A DNA stretch of 6,863 nt from Deltaproteobacteria bacterium (GCA_023250585.1 JAHFAK010000059.1:1-6863), one strand, 5' to 3'. Positions 1 through 5,827 are shown, numbered from the stretch's first letter. Notes: a model not told the origin generated them from the letters alone. Numbers and translations: made by a program.

Positions 1-754
1 GATTATTTTTTGAAAGCGTTTGGATAGAGGTTGTTTTTTTATTGATATGAACAGATGAATTACAGAGCTTCTTTTGTAATGCTACCACGAATGCTGCACA
101 CGACCCAGAACCACATGAATAGGTATGACCCGCACCACGTTCCCAAAAATCAACACTCAGTTCATTTCGAGATTTTATCTGAACAAATTCGACATTAATT
201 TTTTCTGAAAAAAGAGGGTGATTTTCAATAAGAGGACCATATGTTTCTATATCTACTGTTTCATCAACAAAGATAACACAATGGGGGTTGCCAAGGGAGA
301 CAAAATTACACATAAACGTCCTATCAAGAATAGTAAGGGGATAATCTTTCATTGAATTTTGTATCATATATTTGGATATTTCTTGAGGTTTAAATGATGG
401 TTGTTCCATATCAAGTATGGACTGGATCATACATTTCTTTTTTTCAAGAATCGTAAGCTCACGAAGTCCTGTTGCCGTCTTAATTCCAATTTTTTTTGAA
501 AGCTTAATTCCTAAATAATTGAGGAGAGCGGGGTAACTTATGAGTGCATTACCGCACATAGCTGATTCTTGACCATTAGGATTATAAAAACGAAAATAAT
601 AGGGTTTTTTTATGCTGTAGGTTACTAATCCATCAGCTCCAATTGATGATCGTCGATGGCAAAATTTTTTTGCTAAAGAAGAAAATGATACATTGAATTT
701 CTTTTCAATAAAAATGAAGTCATTCTGGTTTGCTTGGCATTTATAGAAAATCAT
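1..754 (-). CDS. dapF: Diaminopimelate epimerase (3' end outside the window)
   Basis: This enzyme interconverts LL- and meso-diaminopimelate in the cytoplasm, supplying lysine and peptidoglycan precursors. I translated 251 residues from the ATG at 754. The frame is open to base 1, so roughly the last 20-30 residues of a usual 270-280 are missing. Both halves of the DapF fold are visible. GADGL lies at 39-43, and the first catalytic cysteine is Cys67 in NPNGQESAMCGNA. GNPHCVIFVDE spans 155-165, followed by NVEFVQI and ERGAGH (205-210). The second catalytic cysteine is Cys214 in SCGSGSCA. The start overlaps the lspA stop as ATGA and has no clear ribosome site, which suggests translational coupling. 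Two familiar positions differ: CGNA replaces CGNG, and ERGAGH replaces ERGAGE. A related cofactor-independent racemase of the same fold is possible but less likely. Confidence 0.93.
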   Translation of the reverse strand, partial: MIFYKCQANQNDFIFIEKKFNVSFSSLAKKFCHRRSSIGADGLVTYSIKKPYYFRFYNPNGQESAMCGNALISYPALLNYLGIKLSKKIGIKTATGLRELTILEKKKCMIQSILDMEQPSFKPQEISKYMIQNSMKDYPLTILDRTFMCNFVSLGNPHCVIFVDETVDIETYGPLIENHPLFSEKINVEFVQIKSRNELSVDFWERGAGHTYSCGSGSCAAFVVALQKKLCNSSVHINKKTTSIQTLSKNN

Positions 755-1260
755 GAGTTCTTAGTTTCAAAGATCTGTTTGCCGCGTAGAACTTCAATAC
801 ATAATAAAGCCATTCCGATCACAATTACGCTGTCCGCAATATTAAAAGCCGGCCACCACATGAGATAGATATTGACCTGAATAAAATCGACTACGTACCC
901 ATAAAAAATACGATCAAAGATATTACCTATTGCTCCGCCAATAATGAGTGAATAGGCTATAGTCATGATGCGTTCGGTTGCATCTATTTTCCAAAGCATA
1001 TAGAGAAGAAAAGCCATAACTCCCAAGGGAATCAAAATAAGTATTGGTAATCGTAAAAGCGTAGGCAGATTATTAAAGAGCCCAAATGTAATACCCGTAT
1101 TTTCTAAATATACAAAGTGTAAAATATTCTCGAGCGCGATAAATATTTCATTATTTTTTATATGTGTGACCACTAAATATTTACTTATTTGGTCCAATAA
1201 TGCCGAAAAAATAATGATCGTGAGTGAAAGTGTCATTTTAATTTTTGTATTTCGTTCCAT
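751..1260 (-). CDS. lspA: Lipoprotein signal peptidase (signal peptidase II)
   Basis: This inner-membrane aspartyl protease removes the signal peptide from diacylglyceryl-modified prolipoproteins. Its 169 residues match the usual family length of about 160-170. Four hydrophobic segments are visible (about 10-30, 68-90, 98-113 and 138-158). All family motifs are present: DQISK at 23-27, NTGITFG at 54-60, GGAIGNIFDR at 108-117, VVDFI at 123-127 and WPAFNIADS at 136-144. By comparison with known LspA enzymes the catalytic pair is Asp125 and Asp143. The ATG at 1260 follows a weak purine-rich site (AGAAAG, 1267-1272) that overlaps the upstream stop. The gene sits 11 bases after the VKOR-DsbA gene and overlaps dapF by 4 bases, so all three are probably one transcript. 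The exported lipoprotein at 3289-4431 is a plausible substrate. Confidence 0.97.
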   Translation of the reverse strand: MERNTKIKMTLSLTIIIFSALLDQISKYLVVTHIKNNEIFIALENILHFVYLENTGITFGLFNNLPTLLRLPILILIPLGVMAFLLYMLWKIDATERIMTIAYSLIIGGAIGNIFDRIFYGYVVDFIQVNIYLMWWPAFNIADSVIVIGMALLCIEVLRGKQIFETKNS

Positions 1261-1271
1261 ATATATCTTTC

Positions 1272-2465
1272 TTATTTAGGTGTTTCATTAATAATTTTAG
1301 CCAGAAGTTGATTGAGAAATTGTACGGTTATTTTTCCCTTAATTTGTTTCCCATTAAGATAGAGAGTGGGAGTTCCTTGAACGCCTATTGTGCTACCTTG
1401 TGCAATATCTTTTTCAATCGTGCTCTTAAATTTATTACTTGCCATACATGTTTTGAAATTATCCATATTTAAATTCAATTGATGTGCATAGTTTTCAAAC
1501 TCATGAAGCGATAACTCTCCCTGAAAAAGCTTTGCATGATATTCCCAAAACTTTCCTTGCTCTTGGGCGCAGAGTGATGCATGTGAAGCAGGATAAGCTT
1601 TTTCGTGATAAGATAAAGGAAAGTGTTTAAAGATAAATTGAATTGTATCTCTGTATTGAGGAAGAACCATTTTTATGGGAATAAAAGAAGCTCGACATGC
1701 GGGACATTCATAATCTGCAAATTCAACTAACGTAACTTTGGCCTGTTTGTTACCCCACACAGGGCTGTTCTGTATGTCTATGGAAACAGGATTTTGATTT
1801 TCGTAATATTCAATATATTTTTGATACATGAGCGCCATATTTTCATCTAAAAGATGTGCCTTTTTTATTGAAGGAGCGGCAAGACACGCAATGATAATAA
1901 GCAAGCCCGTAAGTTTTGTATGAAATAAATAAGCGAGATTGCCGTTTTCTCGTGATTGTAACAATTCACGAGTTATCCGATAACTTTCTTTAATACTACT
2001 TATTATACCGGTATTCAGGGATTTCTTGAGCAAAATAAAAAGAACAAGATTTACGCAGTAATCAGCCACACATAAAATACAGAGGGTTTTAATAACAAAT
2101 ACACTAATGAATGCTAAATATACTGAAGAGAGCAATGCAAGTGATACAAGAATAAAAGCAAACGTTGTTTGGAGCCAAAGATATAGAGTATTATAGAGAA
2201 TTCCCGTGAGTATCAAAAAGATAAGCAGTCCGTACAGTGCCATTCCAAAAGCTGCATTTGGTATTCCAAACGTATGTGAATAACTGCTTGCACTTGCGGC
2301 ATCACAATCAATAAAGCTTGAAATCGAACAAAAACTTGGGGTTTCACGAATGCCATACTGTATCTCAATAGTATGACTGAGCATGTACCAGGAAATACCA
2401 AATCCAATGAGAGCAAAAATAAAAGCACTCACTAAGTACTTCTTTTTTATTGGGGTTTCTACCAT
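1272..2465 (-). CDS. VKOR-DsbA fusion: self-contained disulfide-forming enzyme
   Basis: The protein has 397 residues in two parts. The N-terminal part (about 1-150) is a vitamin K epoxide reductase family domain, the functional equivalent of DsbB. It has a loop cysteine pair Cys46/Cys54, the GIPNAAFG stretch (67-74), about four membrane segments and the redox motif CILC (129-132). A further hydrophobic segment (185-200) leads to a periplasmic thioredoxin-fold domain (about 230-392) of the DsbA/BdbD type. That domain has the active site CPAC (254-257) in FADYECPACRAS, the cis-proline region GTPT (364-367) and an extra cysteine pair Cys299/Cys340. Family knowledge says the DsbA part oxidises exported proteins and the VKOR part reoxidises it, passing electrons to quinone. 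The ATG at 2465 has no clear ribosome site. It heads the run leading into lspA and dapF. Confidence 0.93.
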   Translation of the reverse strand: MVETPIKKKYLVSAFIFALIGFGISWYMLSHTIEIQYGIRETPSFCSISSFIDCDAASASSYSHTFGIPNAAFGMALYGLLIFLILTGILYNTLYLWLQTTFAFILVSLALLSSVYLAFISVFVIKTLCILCVADYCVNLVLFILLKKSLNTGIISSIKESYRITRELLQSRENGNLAYLFHTKLTGLLIIIACLAAPSIKKAHLLDENMALMYQKYIEYYENQNPVSIDIQNSPVWGNKQAKVTLVEFADYECPACRASFIPIKMVLPQYRDTIQFIFKHFPLSYHEKAYPASHASLCAQEQGKFWEYHAKLFQGELSLHEFENYAHQLNLNMDNFKTCMASNKFKSTIEKDIAQGSTIGVQGTPTLYLNGKQIKGKITVQFLNQLLAKIINETPK

Positions 2466-2467
2466 AG

Positions 2468-2479
2468 TAGAATATTCTA
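2468..2479. promoter_or_regulatory. 12-bp perfect palindrome just upstream of the VKOR-DsbA start
   Basis: TAGAATATTCTA is a perfect 12-base palindrome that ends only two bases before the ATG of the disulfide enzyme. It could be an operator. It also contains TAGAAT, a -10-like hexamer read on the minus strand. I found no convincing -35 box, so a leaderless promoter is only a guess. A similar GATAGAATAC string lies at 3234-3243, upstream of the small gene that starts block 2. Confidence 0.3.
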
Positions 2480-2534
2480 TAAAAAAAGTATCGTTTTCGT
2501 CTATATTTTTTTAGCAAGATTGATTATTTGTTAA

Positions 2535-2936
2535 TTAATTTTTCTCCAAAGTAAGTACACATTTTTTATGGTCAACTGAATATTTAAAATGCTTGAGAAA
2601 ATTAAGTCCTAATAAAGCTTCAACATTCCGCTCAGGTCGAATACAGACTATGTCAATATTTGTTACAGCACACTCTGAGGAATAAACTAAGAGTTTCTGA
2701 GTTCTTATACGGTATCCTGCTTCTGTCCCTGCTGGGCTACTTACAAGTGCATGGCCTAAGAACTCACTACAATGAGGAGTGTAACCAAGATTTTCCATAA
2801 TGCGCGGATCAACCATAGTCGTACTTGCACCAGTGTCTACTAAAAAATCTAGAATGACTTGTTTAGTGGTTCTGTAGATAATTCCAGGGATGATAATATA
2901 GTCATATTTTTGGGGAGAGAAAGGAATGTTAACCAT
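2535..2936 (-). CDS. Retropepsin-like (clan AA) aspartic protease, cytoplasmic
   Basis: This is a short single-domain protein of 133 residues from the ATG at 2936. A TTG at 2942 would add two residues. The active-site signature FLVDTGAST has its catalytic Asp at residue 34 (36 from the TTG). A hydrophobic flap-side stretch follows, and the C-terminal ALLGLNFLKHFK matches the usual hydrophobic-hydrophobic-Gly near the end of retropepsin halves. Proteases of this fold work as homodimers, each copy giving one Asp. No signal peptide is seen, so it should act in the cytoplasm. The ATG overlaps the stop of the preceding small gene by 8 bases, and GAGAG about 9 bases upstream favours ATG over TTG. 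The substrate is unknown. The partner gene is a natural candidate for substrate or regulator, but that is inference. Confidence 0.82.
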   Translation of the reverse strand: MVNIPFSPQKYDYIIIPGIIYRTTKQVILDFLVDTGASTTMVDPRIMENLGYTPHCSEFLGHALVSSPAGTEAGYRIRTQKLLVYSSECAVTNIDIVCIRPERNVEALLGLNFLKHFKYSVDHKKCVLTLEKN

Positions 2937-3180
2937 GTTCAACGACTCTCATCATTCCTCGTGCGCCAATAGCTTCTCCGAGATTACCCGTATATCTAAT
3001 TATATAAGCGTCATATTCAAAAAGATCACATCGACTAAGTAAAACATCAAGTTGAGCATCATGGTCCAGTACCTCACCAGATTCTAGATGGGTAGGATCA
3101 TCAGGTGAACATAATGGATCGATTATAACGACGTGCTCATTTGGATAATATAATTTAATTTCGTTCCACGTTCTTTTCAT
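2929..3180 (-). CDS. Small protein paired with the retropepsin-like protease
   Basis: I do not recognise a named family. From the ATG at 3180 it has 83 residues; an ATG at 3201 would give 90. I prefer the inner start because the opening MKRTWNEIKLYYPNEHVVI resembles small proteins I recall next to retropepsin-like proteases in other bacteria, which begin with a Trp, a Lys and then a Tyr-Pro. Neither start has a clear ribosome site. The protein is acidic in the middle (SPDDPTHLESGEVLDHDAQL), has no membrane segment or signal peptide, and ends RYTGNLGEAIGARGMMRVVE, which looks like a beta strand followed by a helix. It overlaps the protease gene by 8 bases, so the two are almost certainly translated together. 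Roles as substrate, inhibitor or antitoxin-like partner are all untested. Confidence 0.7.
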   Translation of the reverse strand: MKRTWNEIKLYYPNEHVVIIDPLCSPDDPTHLESGEVLDHDAQLDVLLSRCDLFEYDAYIIRYTGNLGEAIGARGMMRVVEHG

Positions 3181-3251
3181 TTTAATAGAAAAATACCACA
3201 TATTTATTAAAGAGTCTATCTTCTCACTAAAGTATTCTATCCGCCTTCGCA

Positions 3252-3279
3252 GAGTACCATGGCTTTAGCCGTGGGGCTC
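3252..3279. repeat. GC-rich palindromic unit between two minus-strand blocks
   Basis: CCATGGC (3257-3263) pairs with GCCGTGG (3268-3274) across a TTTA loop, with one T.G wobble. GAG (3252-3254) can pair with CTC (3277-3279) outside a two-base internal loop. The unit fills most of the 87-base gap between the lamin-tail lipoprotein stop and the small gene start, and it is far richer in G+C than its surroundings. No T-run follows on the minus strand, so it is not a classic intrinsic terminator. The GGCTTTAGCC core resembles the hairpin ends of IS200/IS605-type elements, but no transposase or tnpB is present. It could equally be a dispersed REP-like unit. Confidence 0.5.
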
Positions 3280-3288
3280 CATCCTAAT

Positions 3289-4431
3289 TCATTGAGGAAC
3301 ATAACCTGGCGAGAATAAAATATTTGGATACACTTCACTATGAAGTACCAAAGAAGGGGACGAGAAAGAAGCTCTTGTCAGTGATTGATTTTTTCCTGCC
3401 TCACTGCCGTACGTTACTTTATTAATAACGGTTTCGTTGGATAGAATAAAAATGCTCGACCCGCTATTTGAAAGAGACAAAGATTTATTGCTGACGAAGG
3501 TCTTCGTATTGTTTAATTTTTCTATAGGTGTACCACCACTAAAAAGAACTATAAAACTTTTTGCAGGTATTATCTGGCCGGTTTCCCATTCATGCTTAAT
3601 CGTTGTTTCTTTACCAACGGCTATTTTAATACGAGAAAGATCTATTGCATGATTTTGCGTATTATAAATTTCAATAAATTCATCTTCGCTGCTACTTCTT
3701 ATGCCATCTTGATTCGCATCTCCATCATTCCCATCAGGTGGATCAGCAAGTATTTCATTAATAATAAGATCATTTTCATTGATTATGCTTTCTGTATCGG
3801 CTTCTTGAATTTCTTCTGATGGATCTTGAAGATCTTGAATTGTTTCAACTTCAGGAGTATTTCCCGAAGGAGCAGTTTTAAATGATCCAAAATACGGCAT
3901 TACTCCAATTAAATTATTATCAATAATATCGCTTATCAAAATGAGATACGTTTTCGAATGCTCAAGCTCTTTTGTAGGGCTAAAAGTCAGGATATTCTTT
4001 TGAATCTCAATGCTTCCTTTAATAGGCGGCGAACACCACGTTTTTGTATCGCCAGCATTAATTTCTTCAAGTATATCTTTAATTTTTGAATGTAATTCTT
4101 TTAAATAAATGCTATTTTCTATTTCTGTTCTTAAATAATACAGATTTTCAAGTTCACTCATAGCTACCTCTGAATTTTCTATACTACACAGAGCAAATGA
4201 ATATGAAGTAATTGATGGGGTATACAGATCGTTTGTGAACGTAACCTGAATTGCATCCGTAGTATGTGCATAAATAGTAGAAAAATTTTTCTCGCTTGTA
4301 TCCATTGGTTCAGTATTCACTACCCGAGTTTGTTTATTCATCGTTTCTTGAAAAACGTCGGTTATGTCATGTTCTCCACAATTAATGAATAGTAAAAGTA
4401 GTGTCATAAAAAAGTTGATTTTAATTTTCAT
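3289..4431 (-). CDS. Probable lipoprotein with Ig-like and lamin-tail domains
   Basis: The protein has 380 residues. A short charged, hydrophobic leader ends in LLLFINCG, giving a probable lipid-anchored Cys18. The -1 residue is Asn, looser than the standard lipobox. Residues about 58-187 read as an SbsA-type bacterial Ig-like domain: IQVTFTNDL near the start, ILTFSPTKELEHSKTYLILI at 147-166 and a closing FGSFKTA. Cys82 and Cys133 could form a disulfide. An acidic linker (about 190-220) precedes a lamin-tail domain (221-375). That domain has INEILADPPDG, a likely calcium-binding DANQDG loop, EDEFIEIYN, LSLSNSGSSIFIL, and the QSLTR and SPG signatures near its end. The start overlaps the preceding gene by 11 bases and has a GAGG ribosome site at 4439-4442. 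It is probably an envelope or surface scaffold protein; the ligand is unknown. Confidence 0.8.
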   Translation of the reverse strand: MKIKINFFMTLLLLFINCGEHDITDVFQETMNKQTRVVNTEPMDTSEKNFSTIYAHTTDAIQVTFTNDLYTPSITSYSFALCSIENSEVAMSELENLYYLRTEIENSIYLKELHSKIKDILEEINAGDTKTWCSPPIKGSIEIQKNILTFSPTKELEHSKTYLILISDIIDNNLIGVMPYFGSFKTAPSGNTPEVETIQDLQDPSEEIQEADTESIINENDLIINEILADPPDGNDGDANQDGIRSSSEDEFIEIYNTQNHAIDLSRIKIAVGKETTIKHEWETGQIIPAKSFIVLFSGGTPIEKLNNTKTFVSNKSLSLSNSGSSIFILSNETVINKVTYGSEAGKNQSLTRASFSSPSLVLHSEVYPNILFSPGYVPQ

Positions 4432-4930
4432 ATAAAATCCTCAACCTTTCTTCGAGCTCTAATAATCTTATTTTTTCTGCATCATTTTTTTCTTCATTAC
4501 TTTGTAATGCTTGTATTTGAAAATGAAGAGAGGTAATTTGATTGAGTTTTTGTAATTTAAATTCATAGAGATTAAAAATATCTTTCAAAATTTTTGGTTC
4601 GGCATCATTATAGAGAAGGCCTTTAAAATCCCATGAAATCGAGCCTCCAAAAGAAACTCTATTGTTGTTATCAAGATCGGTGTTAATCCCACTTCCGTTA
4701 GTTCCAATGCTCACAGTATCCTGACGATTCTTGTCAGCATCAAGTTTAATTTCAGGTAAAAGAAAACTACGGCGGGATTTTTTTAATAACTCAAAATCTT
4801 TTTGTATGAGTGAATTAACAAACATTGTTCCTCGATTTTTTATTTCTTCAAAAGATGCTTCATTTCCAAAAGTCACGCTTTGGAAAATAAAGATTAATAA
4901 ACTACTTATAATAAGCTGATAATAATTCAT
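4421..4930 (-). CDS. Exported protein with a TolC/OEP-like hairpin module (second copy)
   Basis: The protein has 169 residues and no named family that I recognise. Residues 1-22 form a signal peptide (a hydrophobic run ending SVTFGNEA). Residues 25-55 look helical. A strand starts at LLPEIKLDADKN (57-68), then a Gly/Asn/Thr-rich turn, then a second strand VSFGGSISWDFKG (92-104). A long charged helix runs to the end (about 110-168), including an LLELEERLR coiled-coil-like tail. This strand-turn-strand-helix order, with PE at the first strand and W-hydrophobic-G at the second, resembles one repeat of TolC/OEP outer-membrane efflux proteins. Those are normally over 400 residues with two such repeats. 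It overlaps the upstream paralogue-like gene by 29 bases and the lipoprotein gene by 11. No ribosome site is evident, which suggests coupled translation. The function is unknown. Confidence 0.68.
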   Translation of the reverse strand: MNYYQLIISSLLIFIFQSVTFGNEASFEEIKNRGTMFVNSLIQKDFELLKKSRRSFLLPEIKLDADKNRQDTVSIGTNGSGINTDLDNNNRVSFGGSISWDFKGLLYNDAEPKILKDIFNLYEFKLQKLNQITSLHFQIQALQSNEEKNDAEKIRLLELEERLRILYEN

Positions 4931-5609
4931 GATATTTATTTTTGAGACTCAGTAACTCTCGTTTATGGTTGATTTCTTCTCCATCTAAATTCCACAAAGC
5001 ATAAATACTTCCGCTATAAAACGTATCGTTTTTTACTCCATCTATTTTTTTGGTACTGCTATATTGGTAAGCTGCCGCTATATTTACCTCGGGAATATAA
5101 GGGTAGTAACGTAATGACTTTAATAACTCATCAATCATCATGATTGGTTTTTCAAACTTTTTGTCTTTAAATCGCTGATTCGGGATATAGTTGCTTGAAA
5201 AAATAATTTTATTATCCTTAATACTCAATGTGTATGCTTCATGCTCTTTTTCTCTTGTCGAAGGATTAAATGGCTCTTGTTTCTCCTCAATCAAATTAAA
5301 GTCTCGATCAAAAATAAATTGTTGTACGTTTGTATAAAAAATGATTGTTTGAGAACGGGTATTAAAACGTATATCAACAATATCTTGATTAAGTAACTCA
5401 TCACTTCGGAATTGCATCCAAGGACTATACAGATTATTTTTTATAAAGATTTTTTTTCCATCGATGACAATAAAAGTATTGATACTCGAAAAATAATGAG
5501 CTTCTTGAGGATTTTCTAAAGAAAGATTATCGGTAATATCAATTGGAGCGGGCAGGGCATAGAGATATGAGGAAACGATACCTATAAGTAAGCTTAGAAA
5601 AAAACGCAT
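4902..5609 (-). CDS. Exported protein ending in a TolC/OEP-like hairpin module (first gene of the cassette)
   Basis: The protein has 235 residues from the ATG at 5609. A TTG at 5627 would add six residues, but the ATG opens directly into a clean signal peptide (MRFFLSLLIG, probable cleavage after YLYA at about residue 18). The middle (about 25-155) is rich in beta strands, with short repeats such as TFIVIDGKKIFIKNN and TIIFYTNVQQFIFDRDFNLI, like blades of a propeller or sandwich. I recognise no family there. The C-terminal 70 residues carry LKSLRYYPYIPEVNIAAAYQ, then FYSGSIYALWNLDG and a helix KRELLSLKNKYHELLSAYY. This matches the module in the next gene. The product should be periplasmic or in the outer membrane. 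A hairpin over the start codon may control translation. Confidence 0.68.
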   Translation of the reverse strand: MRFFLSLLIGIVSSYLYALPAPIDITDNLSLENPQEAHYFSSINTFIVIDGKKIFIKNNLYSPWMQFRSDELLNQDIVDIRFNTRSQTIIFYTNVQQFIFDRDFNLIEEKQEPFNPSTREKEHEAYTLSIKDNKIIFSSNYIPNQRFKDKKFEKPIMMIDELLKSLRYYPYIPEVNIAAAYQYSSTKKIDGVKNDTFYSGSIYALWNLDGEEINHKRELLSLKNKYHELLSAYYK

Positions 5610-5636
5610 AGAAATGAGTATAAGCAATTTCTATGC
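5606..5636 (-). promoter_or_regulatory. Start-codon-covering hairpin of the envelope cassette
   Basis: GCATAGAAAT (5606-5615) and ATTTCTATGC (5627-5636) are a perfect 10-bp inverted repeat with an 11-base spacer. Read as minus-strand RNA, the AUG at 5609-5607 lies in the 3' arm, so the folded message would hide the start codon. No ribosome site lies nearby. The alternative TTG start at 5627 sits at the edge of the 5' arm. It could be an RNA switch or thermosensor-like element, or simply a DNA operator dyad. Confidence 0.45.
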
Positions 5637-5656
5637 CATATCTTCATCCCATTGAG

Positions 5657-5690
5657 ATTCTTATGATATATGGTATTTTATAAGAATACC
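5657..5690. repeat. Nested inverted repeats in the divergent intergenic region
   Basis: ATTCTTAT (5657-5664) pairs perfectly with ATAAGAAT (5680-5687). Overlapping it, GGTATT (5672-5677) pairs with AATACC (5685-5690). The two structures exclude each other because they share 5685-5687. On the minus strand the segment contains TATAAA (5677-5682), a possible -10 box for the envelope cassette, but no good -35 lies at the right distance. The rest of the 200-base gap between the divergent genes shows no convincing gene. Confidence 0.35.
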
Positions 5691-5710
5691 CGTTTAAAAA
5701 AAGTATTGAG

Positions 5711-5729
5711 TTGATACAAATTGTATTAA
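5711..5729. promoter_or_regulatory. Operator-like dyad upstream of the MNT/HEPN pair
   Basis: ATACAA-A-TTGTAT (5714-5726) is a perfect 13-base inverted repeat. It extends to TTG/TAA flanks with one mismatch, giving arms of nine bases. It lies about 100 bases before the nucleotidyltransferase start and about 100 bases from the divergent cassette, so a bound regulator could act on either. The size and symmetry fit a dimeric repressor site. No regulator gene is visible in the window. Confidence 0.35.
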
Positions 5730-5827
5730 GAAACGAGCATATCCATGACTGAATTCACGAGCACTCTCAAAGATGCTGATTTACTTAATTATGTGAATAA
5801 CCACTAAAAATACCTACATATTAGAGA

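Noticed and set aside
1245-1472. Plus-strand open frames opposite the disulfide enzyme, the lipoprotein and the second hairpin-module gene (1245-1472, 3437-3652, 3592-3819, 4731-4919).
   Set aside because: They lie inside well-supported minus-strand genes and show no recognisable domains or ribosome sites.
2213-2428. A minus-strand open frame within the VKOR domain region.
   Set aside because: It is an alternative frame of the VKOR-DsbA gene, whose frame carries all the conserved cysteines.
3202-3288. An intrinsic terminator for the envelope cassette at the 3252-3279 hairpin.
   Set aside because: On the minus strand the stem is followed by TGCGAAGGCGG and not by a T-run.
4902-4930. The 29-base overlap between the two hairpin-module genes as a sign of a frameshifted single gene.
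   Set aside because: The downstream protein begins with its own ATG and a complete signal peptide, so two separate exported proteins fit better than one broken chain.
5745-5807. A 20-codon plus-strand frame (MTEFTSTLKDADLLNYVNNH) just before the nucleotidyltransferase gene.
   Set aside because: It is too short to judge, has no clear ribosome site and no recognisable similarity. It may be the remnant of a longer gene or chance.
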